From the NCBI GenBank assembly GCA_045810625.1, contig JBJMVQ010000042.1:1-44098 (forward strand): 44,098 bases of DNA, written 5' to 3'. The stretch's first letter is position 1. Each line of letters starts with the position of its first letter. Below the pieces are notes generated by a model. The model was not told where the DNA came from. It was given only the letters and a program-made list of their open reading frames with translations, and made no database searches. Shown piece by piece: positions 23,932 through 31,715 of this stretch. The position numbers and the translations under genes were made by a program. The DNA comes from JACQFZ01 sp045810625 (GTDB lineage Bacteria > Pseudomonadota > Gammaproteobacteria > Acidiferrobacterales > Sulfurifustaceae).

Positions 23932-24402
23932 GTTTTGCTCTCCGGCGCGTTAGACATTCCAGCGACTCGGGCAGGACGGATCGGACGCATGGCACGTTGC
24001 CCGCTCCGTGTCATCATACGACCGAACGATTTGCAGCGGGTAACCGCGGGATCAAGTCACGGCAAATCTAGGGAAATATCGGCAGGAACTGCGGAGAGAT
24101 TCGGACGCGTGCCGGTGCGGGTAGGCGGTTCAGAAATGCCGAGCCTTGTGCGAACAGAAACGCCGAGTCTTGTGCGAATAAGACGATTTCATAACGTGGG
24201 ACATTCGCGGATCGCCGGGCGCTTATCGAGACGATTTCAGCCCGTGCAACACATCAGTGGACGATCTGCTGACCAATCAGTGGGTAATCGCGCCCACGCC
24301 TGCAGATAGGCAAATCGCCACCATCCCGCCGGCGCGGTCGGTCCGATGCGTTTCGCCTAAATTCGTGAGAGATCTAGAGGTCTAAAGAATCAACCGGGGC
24401 CG
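23932..24402. other. Intergenic region, no supported gene, one tandem repeat
   Basis: 471 bases between the sugar dehydrogenase start and the csrA end. A rightward open frame (23935-24309) has a basic, unbiased composition and no start signals, so it is not called. The clearest structure is a 24-bp tandem duplication at 24131-24178. The promoter of the dehydrogenase operon should be at its left end. Confidence 0.5.
24131..24178. repeat. 24-bp tandem duplication
   Basis: Units 24131-24154 and 24155-24178 both read CAGAAA-Y-GCCGAG-Y-CTTGTGCGAA and differ at only two C/T positions. It may be a recent duplication or a pair of protein binding sites. Confidence 0.8.
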
Positions 24403-24615
24403 TCAACCGGTTTTCGACTTGCCGTTGCGGGAAGCGCGGTCACGCTCGGACAACTCAGCGCGCAGGATTTTGACGTCGTCCGGGGCTCGAATGCCGAACC
24501 GGACACTGTTTCCCTTGACGCCTATGACGACGAGATAAACGGAGCTCTCGTCCGCTTTATCACCACCCGGGCCGATGATCACTTGTTCTCCCACCTTACG
24601 CGTGAGAACCAGCAT
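24403..24615 (-). CDS. csrA: CsrA-like RNA-binding carbon storage regulator, enlarged loop
   Basis: CsrA dimers bind GGA motifs in mRNA leaders to control translation. The 70-aa protein keeps the first strand MLVLTRKVGEQVIIG, the strand IGVKGNSVRFGIRAP and the key C-terminal Arg (VKILRAELSER, equivalent to E. coli Arg44). Compared with E. coli (61 aa) there are about eight extra residues (PGGDKADESS) in the turn between strands 1 and 2. The ribosome site GGGAGGAGG is strong and contains GGA, so autoregulation is possible. It lies between a broken copper-type operon and a sugar dehydrogenase operon. Confidence 0.88.
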   Translation of the reverse strand: MLVLTRKVGEQVIIGPGGDKADESSVYLVVIGVKGNSVRFGIRAPDDVKILRAELSERDRASRNGKSKTG

Positions 24616-24857
24616 GGCGCCCCTCCTCCCCGTTCATTGGCTGCCGTTCCACGGCGCAAGAGGTTAACACGTCGATCGCTAAATGTCCGAATACAAATGC
24701 GTGTGCTCGGGCCAGTACAGCGATCACCGAACGAAACCTATTTAGCGAACGCGGAGATGCCGATGACAGATAACCGTACCGGTGACACTCCCCTCCTGGG
24801 GCGCCACGCATCGCATCGGTTTTCCGGTCTTCCCTCGCCATGTGTTGCAGTACCCTC

Positions 24858-24887
24858 GTGCCGAGCAAAAAAGTGCCGAGCAAAAAC
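24858..24887. repeat. 15-bp tandem duplication
   Basis: GTGCCGAGCAAAAAA and GTGCCGAGCAAAAAC lie head to tail at 24858-24872 and 24873-24887. The second copy codes for the last recognisable residues of the broken DUF411 gene (read leftward), so the duplication marks the gene's ruined 3' end. Confidence 0.75.
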
Positions 24888-25272
24888 TGAAGTTTTCCTA
24901 GCGGTATCGAACGTAAGTACTTCGTAGTTTTGTCTTGTGATGGCCTTCCATGCCGGGCACCGCAATCCCACGCACGGTCGGCCGCTCCTTCAACAGACGC
25001 CGAATGTCGTTTGCTGGAACGTGGCCTTCGACGACATAACCGCCGACGATTGCGGTGTGACATCCCTTCAGCTCAACCGGTACTCCATTCTTGAAGACGT
25101 TTACATCTTTCACGTTTCGCGCGTCGACGCTGAAGCCGCTTTGGCGCAAATGCTGAACCCAGCCCTCGCAACAACCGCAATTCGGATCTTTGTAGACGAC
25201 GACATCGGCCGCTCAAGCGGTCGCCGCGAAACCCCACAGGCAAAAAAGGACAATGCGCGGTGTGGCCGTCAT
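24873..25272 (-). pseudogene. DUF411 metal-binding protein with in-frame TGA and frameshift
   Basis: From the ATG at 25272 the frame reads a signal peptide (PRIVLFCLWGFAATA), meets TGA at 25213-25215, then continues as AADVVVYKDPNCGCCEGW and VELKGCHTAIVGGYVVEGH, the DUF411 core with its CxCC metal site, and RGIAVPGMEGHHKT. A one-base shift near 24926-24936 then moves the natural C-terminus (YEVLTFDTARKTSVFAR) into the next frame. DUF411 proteins are periplasmic and associated with copper handling. Two independent lesions argue for decay; a sequencing explanation would need two errors. The start overlaps the stop of the Gly/Met-rich gene (ATGA). Confidence 0.85.
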
Positions 25273-25474
25273 CTCAGAGCTCCGAAGATCGTTCCAGTAC
25301 CCATCGTCCCCATCATGCCCGAGCCCATTCCTCCCATCATTCCCGGGCTCATGTCTTGCTCACCCATCATCCCCGACCCCACACCCCTGCAACCGGGACA
25401 TATGTTGCCCGCCCGTTCGCGGAGAGCAGAAGCAAAACGAGCAAGAGAAGGAAGAACGGCTTCGTCTTATTCAT
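25269..25474 (-). pseudogene. Gly/Met-rich exported protein, frameshifted
   Basis: A good ribosome site (GAGG) precedes the ATG at 25474, and a clean signal peptide follows (KPFFLLLLVLLLLSANG). That frame stops at 25367-25369. One frame over, from about 25410, the reading is NICPGCRGVGSGMMG, then DMSPGMMGGMGSGMMGTMG, ending at the TGA at 25269-25271 that overlaps the DUF411 start. The Met/Gly repeats and CPGC are typical of small periplasmic copper-binding proteins. A single base loss, or a -1 shift at AACGGGCGG, joins the parts. With the broken DUF411 gene it forms a damaged two-gene copper-type operon. Confidence 0.7.
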
Positions 25475-25648
25475 GGTGGCGTCCTCGACGTTCGGCATAT
25501 GAGTCGTTTCGAGAGCCGATAACTTGCATTATGCAGTCGCCGCGAATGTTGATCCCGATCAAACTTGCCGCCCGGTCTACTATGGGACGGAGCGCGCGGG
25601 CTGCGCGATAACGCCGGCAGTTCCGATGTCTTTAATGGCGCTGGCAGG

Positions 25649-25668
25649 ATCGGACCGAACGGTCCGAT
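25649..25668. other. Inverted repeat after the OYE gene
   Basis: Nine-bp arms ATCGGACCG/CGGTCCGAT with an AA spacer sit 26 bp past the OYE-type reductase stop. There is no T-run. It could be a 3' hairpin of that gene or an operator for the damaged copper-type operon whose start is at 25474. Confidence 0.45.
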
Positions 25669-25693
25669 GGATTGAGGCAAAGGCCGAATTCGT

Positions 25694-26758
25694 TTACTTC
25701 GCCCGCAAGTACTGATCGGGCCATTTGATCTCGGCCCCCAGCTTTTTGGCAGCTTGCAGCGGCCAATACGGGTCACGCAGCAGCTCGCGCGCGAGAAAGA
25801 CGACGTCCGCCTGTGCCGTGGCGATAATCTGTTCGGCTTGAGCCGGTTCCGTGATAAAACCGACGGCGCCCGTTGCGATACCGGTTTGTTCGCGAACAGC
25901 GGCCGCAAACGGAACCTGAAACCCGGGTCCGGCGGGAATTTTGGCATCGGCGACGAGACCCCCGCTCGAGCAATCGATGAGATCGATGCCAAGCGCCTGG
26001 AGCCGCCGGGACAATTCGATCGACTGCGACAAATCCCACCCGCCCGGCGCCCAGTCGGTCGCCGAGATCCGCACGAAAACCGGCCGCGATTCGGGCCACA
26101 CGGAACGCACCGCGCGGGCAACGGCGAGCGGCAGTCGCATGCGGTTTTCGAGACTCCCGCCGTATTCATCGCCGCGCTTGTTCGAGAGCGGCGAGAGAAA
26201 TTCGTGCAACAGATAACCGTGCGCCATGTGTAGCTCGACCACTTCGAACCCGGCGCCGGCCGCACGAGTGGCCGCGTCGGCGAACGCGGTGATGGTCGCG
26301 TCGATGTCGGCGCGGCTCATCGCACGGGGAACGGGATGCGCAGGGGTGAACGGCAGCGCACTCGGTGCAAGCGGCTCCCAACCGCGATTTGCCGTACCGA
26401 GCGGACCGCCGCCGCGCCACGGAGCGTCGGTGGAAGCCTTGCGACCCGCGTGCGCGAGCTGAATCGCCGGAATCGCACCCTGTTCTTTGATGAAGCGCGC
26501 GATCGGCGCGAAGGCGTCACGATGCGCGTCCGACCAGATGCCGCTGTCATCCGGCGAGATACGGCCTTCGGGCGTGACCGCGCTCGCCTCGACCATCACG
26601 AGCGCGGCACCGCCGACGGCGCGGCTGCCGAGGTGCACGAGGTGCCAGTCGGTCGGCATACCATCGATCGAGGAGTACTGGCACATCGGCGAGACGAACA
26701 CGCGGTTGCGGAATTCGAGATCGCGCAAACGATAGGGAGTGAAAAGTTTCGATGCCAT
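25694..26758 (-). CDS. Old Yellow Enzyme family NADPH dehydrogenase (YqjM/NamA-like)
   Basis: This 354-aa FMN ene-reductase has the YqjM-class signature FVSPMCQYSS with Cys26, IQLAHAGRKAS, the active-site pair His177/His180 in ELHMAHGYLLHEFLSP, SNKRGDEYGGSLENRMR and C-terminal GFITEPAQAEQII plus ARELLRDPYWPLQAAK for FMN phosphate. It reduces activated C=C bonds using NADPH; the native substrate is unknown and a detoxification role is usual. The ATG at 26758 begins MASKLFTPYRL. It stands alone, with 127 bp to the M48 gene end. Confidence 0.92.
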   Translation of the reverse strand: MASKLFTPYRLRDLEFRNRVFVSPMCQYSSIDGMPTDWHLVHLGSRAVGGAALVMVEASAVTPEGRISPDDSGIWSDAHRDAFAPIARFIKEQGAIPAIQLAHAGRKASTDAPWRGGGPLGTANRGWEPLAPSALPFTPAHPVPRAMSRADIDATITAFADAATRAAGAGFEVVELHMAHGYLLHEFLSPLSNKRGDEYGGSLENRMRLPLAVARAVRSVWPESRPVFVRISATDWAPGGWDLSQSIELSRRLQALGIDLIDCSSGGLVADAKIPAGPGFQVPFAAAVREQTGIATGAVGFITEPAQAEQIIATAQADVVFLARELLRDPYWPLQAAKKLGAEIKWPDQYLRAK

Positions 26759-26885
26759 CGGCTTCTCAAGTCAGGGTCGCGCCAAAGCGCACATTGTACT
26801 TCCGCTTCTGCGCCGGCGAGCGAGCGAAAAGCGGAGTCGTGCGCGAGCCCGGTGAGAGCGGTTCGAGTCCGAGGGTCGGCGCGAG

Positions 26886-29285
26886 CTACGACTTCAGCAG
26901 CTTTACGCGCAAGCCGAGCCGTTCCTCGGCATCGAGGGCAAGCTTGGCGAGACGACCCGCGACACGGGCATGAAAGCCGACAATCGTGTCGTACAGCGCG
27001 TGCGCATATTCGAGATACTGAGGGAAGTCCTTGTCGCGCATGGCGACCGGAAGCTCTTCCAAAAAATGGCGGAGCGCGTCCGCGTCGCCCGCACCACGTG
27101 CGAACGGATACTGCACCGACTGCAAAATCTCCTCGATGCCGGCGACGCCCGATTTCACGCGCGTCATCGTGACGCGGAGCGCCTTCTGCGCCGCTTCGTT
27201 GTTCGCCTGGCGTTCGAGCAGCCACGCGAGGGCGAGCACCGCCGTGCTCTCGCGGTGCGTCGCGAGGAACTTGGGATACAACCGCGTCAACGCCTGTAGT
27301 GCCGCGATGAGGCGTCTGGCCTCCGCAAGCAAGGCGTCTCGATTCGGCGCCTGCGCGACCGCTTCGGCGAGGCCGAGTCCCAACCGCTCGCGGAAAAGCT
27401 GGTCGAGTTTGGCGACGCGCGTTTCGAGCGCCGCGAGCGCCTCGCTCGCTTTGGCGTAGTCGGGCGCATCCGGCGGCAGCGCGGCGCCCGCGGCGGCAAT
27501 CGCATTCGCGCCGCAAGCGTCGGCGAGCGTGTTCTTCGCCTGAGCGAACGCCGGCGTCACGGCATTGATTTCCGGCCCGTTCGTGCGCACGTGCATCACG
27601 AGCTCGGCAAGGCGCGCTTTGCGGCGGTCCGCATCGAGCGCCATGGCCGCTTCGAGATCGGGGGCGGGGAAAAAGTGCGTCGGTTCGAAGAACCCGTGGA
27701 AATAAGTTTGCAGCGCTTCGTCGGACTTGCGCTCCGCGCCGACCGCCGCCTCGTGGTCGTCGATGGAAATGAGTTGATCCGGTTTGATGCTGAGGCCAAG
27801 CTCTGCACGGTAAAAATGCCACGTGCTGCGCTTCGCCCAGGCCGCGTAGTTCTTGACGAGCACGCGCGCGGGTGCCTGGTAAGCGAATATCCCGGCCGCC
27901 TTCAGACGCTCCGCATTCTCGATGCGTTCGCGGTCGGCCGGGTGCGTGTCGTACACGAGCGTTTGAGTCTTTTCGATCTCGGCTTCGATGTGGCGACGAA
28001 GCTGCGGCTCGAGCTCGCGCGCGCGGCGCGCGACGAGATGCGGCAGATTGTCGACGAGCTTGCGATCGGCCCAGCTCCGGCCGAGGCTCTGATAAACGTC
28101 GCTGAACGCATGGCTGAGCAGGCGCATGCGCAGCGCCGTCTCGCGAAAATGCCGGCTGCCGACGAGGTGCGCTTCGTAGCGATCGGCGTCATATTCCATC
28201 TGCCGCGACATGTAGCGGCTGACAACGGTGCCAAACCACATGAGCGACCAAAGCACACCGCGCGCGACCCACGTGGCGGCGAGCGCGATGTACAGCACGA
28301 AGCCGAGGACGCCTGCGATGCGCTGCACGCGCTCGGCGGCGGCGACCAATGCTTCGTCCCAGCTGTCGCGCAAGTAGACGCATTTGTAGAGCCAATAGTT
28401 GATGCGATGGATGAGCGCGCTCGCGCGCATGCCCGCGCGCTGCGCGAAATGTCCGAACTCGTGCGCGAGCACTCCGGCGAGCTGACGCGTATCGAGACCC
28501 GCGAGGAGCGGCATACCGACGGTGAGCACGAGCTCGCCGCCGAAAAAGCCACGAGCCCCGTTTTGCAGCGCCGCGCTGGCGTTGACGGCGCAATCGAGTT
28601 GCACACGCGCGGGGCGCCGGGCGCCGACCTTGTCACAGATCTTATCGACGAACGCGAAGAAGAGCGGCTCGTCCGTCCGCGACAACGGCAGCGGCTCGCG
28701 ACGTTTCGGCTCCCTGGCCAGCAGCGGTTTCAGCATCGCCACGCACACGGCGAACGCCGAAACGACGGGCGCGCCGTAGGCCACGATCCACCAGAGCCCA
28801 CGCGCTCGGCCGAGGAGCGCCGGTGCGTGCTTCGCGTACCAGACACCGGCGGAACCGACACCGATGAGCATGAGCACGTAGAGCACCGGCAGCAGCAACA
28901 TGAGACAGGCGAGCGCGAGGAGACCAAGGCGATAGCCGAGCGACACGCGCACGTTCGGGATCGCTCCGGGGAAGAACTTATCGAGCGACTCGACGGTGAG
29001 AATGTCCGGACTCTTGACGGCGGCGGTCTGCGTCGGCGCGGCTTCGTTCTGGCGAACGATTTGGCACACCACACCCGCTCGCTCGAAAGCCGCCTTGAAC
29101 TTCTCCGCTTCCGCCAGGCTTGCGTCGCGGCGCACGATAACGTCACGCGAGCTACAAAGACGGTCGACCTGCTGCGGAGAGAGTTTGAATATCGACGCAA
29201 GACGCGCCTTGATGCGAACGAGCTCGTCGCCGGTCGCGGAGCATCCCGGGAAAATGACCGTGTAATTTTCAACTGCCCGTTGCAT
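26886..29285 (-). CDS. Membrane-bound M48 family metallopeptidase, large form
   Basis: This 799-aa protein is far larger than HtpX (~290 aa). Residues 1-80 form a small alpha/beta domain (VENYTVIFPGCSATGDE, FKLSPQQVDRLCSSRDVIV, AEKFKAAFERAGVVCQI) often found at the start of beta-proteobacterial membrane proteins. Two membrane segments follow (~118-150 and ~166-190), then the peptidase core with HEFGH at 275-279 and the third zinc ligand in MEYDADRYE (Glu364). More membrane segments lie at ~325-355. The C-terminal 400 residues are soluble and helical with no recognised domain (EYAHALYDTIVGFHARV near the end). Role is unknown; membrane-protein quality control is inferred from HtpX. Confidence 0.85.
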   Translation of the reverse strand: MQRAVENYTVIFPGCSATGDELVRIKARLASIFKLSPQQVDRLCSSRDVIVRRDASLAEAEKFKAAFERAGVVCQIVRQNEAAPTQTAAVKSPDILTVESLDKFFPGAIPNVRVSLGYRLGLLALACLMLLLPVLYVLMLIGVGSAGVWYAKHAPALLGRARGLWWIVAYGAPVVSAFAVCVAMLKPLLAREPKRREPLPLSRTDEPLFFAFVDKICDKVGARRPARVQLDCAVNASAALQNGARGFFGGELVLTVGMPLLAGLDTRQLAGVLAHEFGHFAQRAGMRASALIHRINYWLYKCVYLRDSWDEALVAAAERVQRIAGVLGFVLYIALAATWVARGVLWSLMWFGTVVSRYMSRQMEYDADRYEAHLVGSRHFRETALRMRLLSHAFSDVYQSLGRSWADRKLVDNLPHLVARRARELEPQLRRHIEAEIEKTQTLVYDTHPADRERIENAERLKAAGIFAYQAPARVLVKNYAAWAKRSTWHFYRAELGLSIKPDQLISIDDHEAAVGAERKSDEALQTYFHGFFEPTHFFPAPDLEAAMALDADRRKARLAELVMHVRTNGPEINAVTPAFAQAKNTLADACGANAIAAAGAALPPDAPDYAKASEALAALETRVAKLDQLFRERLGLGLAEAVAQAPNRDALLAEARRLIAALQALTRLYPKFLATHRESTAVLALAWLLERQANNEAAQKALRVTMTRVKSGVAGIEEILQSVQYPFARGAGDADALRHFLEELPVAMRDKDFPQYLEYAHALYDTIVGFHARVAGRLAKLALDAEERLGLRVKLLKS

Positions 29286-29357
29286 GCGCGTTTATTCTTC
29301 CCCCCTTCCCTACCCTAATTTATAGCCGCTGCGGGCGGCGTTTAACGCCGAGCGGCC

Positions 29358-29388
29358 AAAAAAGCAGGCCGCCCAAAGGGCGGCCTGC
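29358..29388 (-). terminator. Intrinsic terminator of the pilU transcript
   Basis: Read leftward, 11-bp arms GCAGGCCGCCC/GGGCGGCCTGC with a 3-nt loop (29364-29388) are followed by six T (29358-29363). This is a textbook rho-independent terminator 161 nt past pilU. Confidence 0.9.
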
Positions 29389-29415
29389 ATACTAAGAACC
29401 GATTACGTCGAGCGG

Positions 29416-29511
29416 CTAATCGGCGCGGAACGCGCCGGTAAGGGTACGCCGGGGCGGCTCTTGCTCGAGAATGGCGTTCATCTCGTCGGTACGTAGCGCC
29501 GTCTCGCGCAT
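29416..29511 (-). CDS. Candidate 31-aa small protein at the end of the pilU transcript
   Basis: An ATG at 29511 opens a 31-codon frame (RETALRTDEMNAILEQEP, then PRRTLTGAFRAD) ending 27 nt before the terminator hairpin and 37 nt after the pilU stop. The composition is charged and helical rather than random Arg/Ala noise. No convincing ribosome site is visible and I know no homologue. It may instead be untranslated 3' sequence. Confidence 0.3.
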   Translation of the reverse strand: MRETALRTDEMNAILEQEPPRRTLTGAFRAD

Positions 29512-29548
29512 GGGAGCGCCGCCCGCCAAGCCCGGCGCCGTATCACGA

Positions 29549-30739
29549 TCACGCGGTCGCGCGTGCGGCAGACTCCGGCGTCGTCCCTTCTTCTTTTTCG
29601 TCTTCCTGCATGCTTAGTTCCATCTTGGGTCGCGTATTTTCCGCGCGAGCGCGCTTGCTGTTCAGCTTGATATTGAGCTTGATCTCGTTAATCGAATCGG
29701 CGTTGCGCAGCGCATCCTCGTAGCTGATGTCGCCTGTCTCATAGAGATAGAACAGCGCCTGATCGAAGGTCTGCATGCCGGCTTCGACCGACTTCTTCAT
29801 CGCCTCCTTCAACGCGTGCACTTCGCCTTTGAAAATGAGGTCGGACACGAGCGGCGTGTTCAGCAAGATTTCGATGGCCGCGCAGCGCCCCTTCCCATCG
29901 CTGCGCGGAATCAGACGCTGCGATACCACGGCCTTCAAATTGAGGGACAGATCCATGAGAAGCTGCTGACGCCGCTCCTCGGGAAAAAAGTTGATGATGC
30001 GGTCGAGCGCCTGGTTGGCGCTGTTCGCGTGCAGCGTCGCCATACAGAGATGCCCGGTTTCGGCAAACGCAACGGCGTACTCCATGGTGTCGCGGTCGCG
30101 GATTTCGCCGATGAGGATGACATCCGGCGCCTGGCGGAGCGTGTTCTTGAGCGCCGCGAACCAGTTGAGCGTATCCGCGCCCACTTCGCGGTGGCTGATC
30201 AGACAATTTTTATTTCGGTGCACGTATTCGACCGGGTCCTCGATCGTGATGATGTGGCCGTAGCTGTTCTCGTTGCGGTGATCGATCATCGCCGCGAGCG
30301 ACGTCGATTTTCCCGACCCGGTGCCGCCAACCAGAATCACGAGGCCGCGCTTCGTCATCGCGACATCTTTGAGCACCGGCGGAAGCTTCAAATCGTCAAA
30401 TTTTGGGATTTTCGAAGTGATGGTCCGCAATACCATCGCTACGCATCCCTGCTGCACATAGACGTTTACGCGGAAGCGCCCGATGCCTTCCGGGCTGATG
30501 GCGAAATTGCACTCCTTCTCCGCCTCGAACTCGGCGCGTTGTTTTTCATTCATGACCGCGTACGCGAGCGCCTTCGTTTGCGCCGGCATGAGCCGCTGTC
30601 CCTGCGCCACCGGCGCCATTTTGCCGTCTACTTTCATCGACGGCGGAAAGTCGACTGAAATGAAAAGATCCGACGCCTTCCTCGCGAGCATGATTTTGAG
30701 AAGGCTGTTCATATAGTTCGTTGCTTGTTCCGGAGTCAT
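29549..30739 (-). CDS. pilU: Type IV pilus retraction ATPase PilU
   Basis: PilU is a hexameric cytosolic motor that helps PilT depolymerise type IV pili for twitching and DNA uptake. The 396-aa protein has the PAS-like N-domain (MLARKASDLFISVDFPPS), Walker A GGTGSGKST at 138-146, the Asp box (HIITIEDPVEYVH), Walker B (VILIGEIRDRDTM) and the His box (GHLCMATLHANSA). The FISVDFPPSMKVDGK and RRQQLLMDLSLNLKAVVSQRL forms favour PilU over PilT. The tail is acidic. pilT is not adjacent in this window, unlike the usual pilT-pilU order. It ends before a strong terminator. Confidence 0.92.
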   Translation of the reverse strand: MTPEQATNYMNSLLKIMLARKASDLFISVDFPPSMKVDGKMAPVAQGQRLMPAQTKALAYAVMNEKQRAEFEAEKECNFAISPEGIGRFRVNVYVQQGCVAMVLRTITSKIPKFDDLKLPPVLKDVAMTKRGLVILVGGTGSGKSTSLAAMIDHRNENSYGHIITIEDPVEYVHRNKNCLISHREVGADTLNWFAALKNTLRQAPDVILIGEIRDRDTMEYAVAFAETGHLCMATLHANSANQALDRIINFFPEERRQQLLMDLSLNLKAVVSQRLIPRSDGKGRCAAIEILLNTPLVSDLIFKGEVHALKEAMKKSVEAGMQTFDQALFYLYETGDISYEDALRNADSINEIKLNIKLNSKRARAENTRPKMELSMQEDEKEEGTTPESAARATA

Positions 30740-30975
30740 CTACGGAATCCCGCTCGTTTTTCGATCGAAATAACCACCAAGACGCATGCCCACGAAAGCG
30801 CGATCGCCCTTGCGTGGCGCGGCATCGGTTTCGTTGATTAGTGCACCCGACGGTGACGAATCGGCGTATCGAACTGTGCGATCGTCCCGATAAAACGTGC
30901 AACGGACATGCCGGCGACGAACTTACGTCGCGCGGCGACGGCAAAACGGCGCGCGATGCAGCTAATGGAGCAAGA

Positions 30976-31491
30976 CTAATCCGAATGGTTATCTTGGTTT
31001 GCAGGAACGAGCAGCTCTCCTACCCGTGCGCCACGCACGCGGCGTTCGAATGCGGCCGCGCTGGGATCTGCTTCCGCCGGAGACCAGGACGCGTACTCGG
31101 CCGGTGCCGCGGGATCGTACGGCCCACGCTTTACTTCGAAGAGTACGGTCCCCGATGTCAGCGATACCAGGCTGTGCCACGCGCCCGCAGGAATTTCCAC
31201 GACTCGCACGCCGCTGCCGGTGTCATTTAAGTCGGCACGGTCGAGCACGCGCCCGTTCTCGTCGAACACGAACGCAATCGCTTCGCCTTGCACGAGCACA
31301 AACAACTCCCACTTATCGGGATGGCGGTGCGGACGTATGTAAGTGCCGGGTTCGAACGCGTTCAGAAAACGCTGCACCGGATCGGCCGGCGAGTCATGCA
31401 CGTTGAAATTCTTGCGCCGTCGCGGGTTGGCGGCAGCCTGCGCGACGAGTTCGCGCAAATCTGCGGTATCGATGCATTTGATGTCACTCAT
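30976..31491 (-). CDS. WbuC family cupin-fold metalloprotein
   Basis: This 171-aa cupin matches WbuC: RRKNFNVHDSPADPVQRFLNA near the start, metal-site PGTYIRPHRHPDKWELFVLV with two His and a Glu, and EIPAGAWHSLVSLTSGTVLFEVKRG with the last His. WbuC genes are often found in O-antigen or capsule clusters, but here it stands alone. The ATG at 31491 with GAGGAA upstream is preferred over an in-frame start at 31512. Enzymatic role is not established. Confidence 0.85.
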   Translation of the reverse strand: MSDIKCIDTADLRELVAQAAANPRRRKNFNVHDSPADPVQRFLNAFEPGTYIRPHRHPDKWELFVLVQGEAIAFVFDENGRVLDRADLNDTGSGVRVVEIPAGAWHSLVSLTSGTVLFEVKRGPYDPAAPAEYASWSPAEADPSAAAFERRVRGARVGELLVPANQDNHSD

Positions 31492-31647
31492 TGAAGCTAA
31501 TTCCTCGCACAAAGCCGCTTCGCCGCCCAGGGCGCGGCCTACGGATTGAAACTCACGGAAAGAGTCCGTTCCGAACGGGATTCAACTCTGCTGACGCACA
31601 CGCCCGTCAAACCGGCAAGCGAATGCTAGCACCGAGCGAGATGAATC

Positions 31648-31694
31648 AAAAAAAACGCGGCGGCCCGGGGGAGGAGGGGGAGGGCGCGCCGCGT
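31648..31694 (-). terminator. Intrinsic terminator of the DUF6502-DUF5666 transcript
   Basis: Read leftward, ACGCGGCG (31687-31694) pairs with CGCCGCGT (31655-31662) around a 24-nt C-rich loop and is followed by eight T (31648-31655). It begins 22 nt after the DUF5666 stop. Confidence 0.8.
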
Positions 31695-31715
31695 ACAAGG
31701 ACGACGAGGAGGAAC

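Noticed and set aside
25213..25215. In-frame TGA in the DUF411 gene read as selenocysteine
   Set aside because: It lies at the signal-peptide cleavage region, not at a catalytic cysteine, no SECIS-like hairpin follows it, and the same gene has a second lesion.
27591..29318. 575-codon open frame on the plus strand
   Set aside because: It lies wholly antisense to the M48 peptidase gene, is Arg/His/Asp-rich as expected for the complement of GC-rich coding DNA, and has no domain or ribosome site.
31541..31584. Possible third copy of the ATGCGCCGCGCC hairpin repeat
   Set aside because: Only the general GATTGAAA...TTCAAC outline matches; the 15-base conserved block is missing and pairing of the outer arms is poor.
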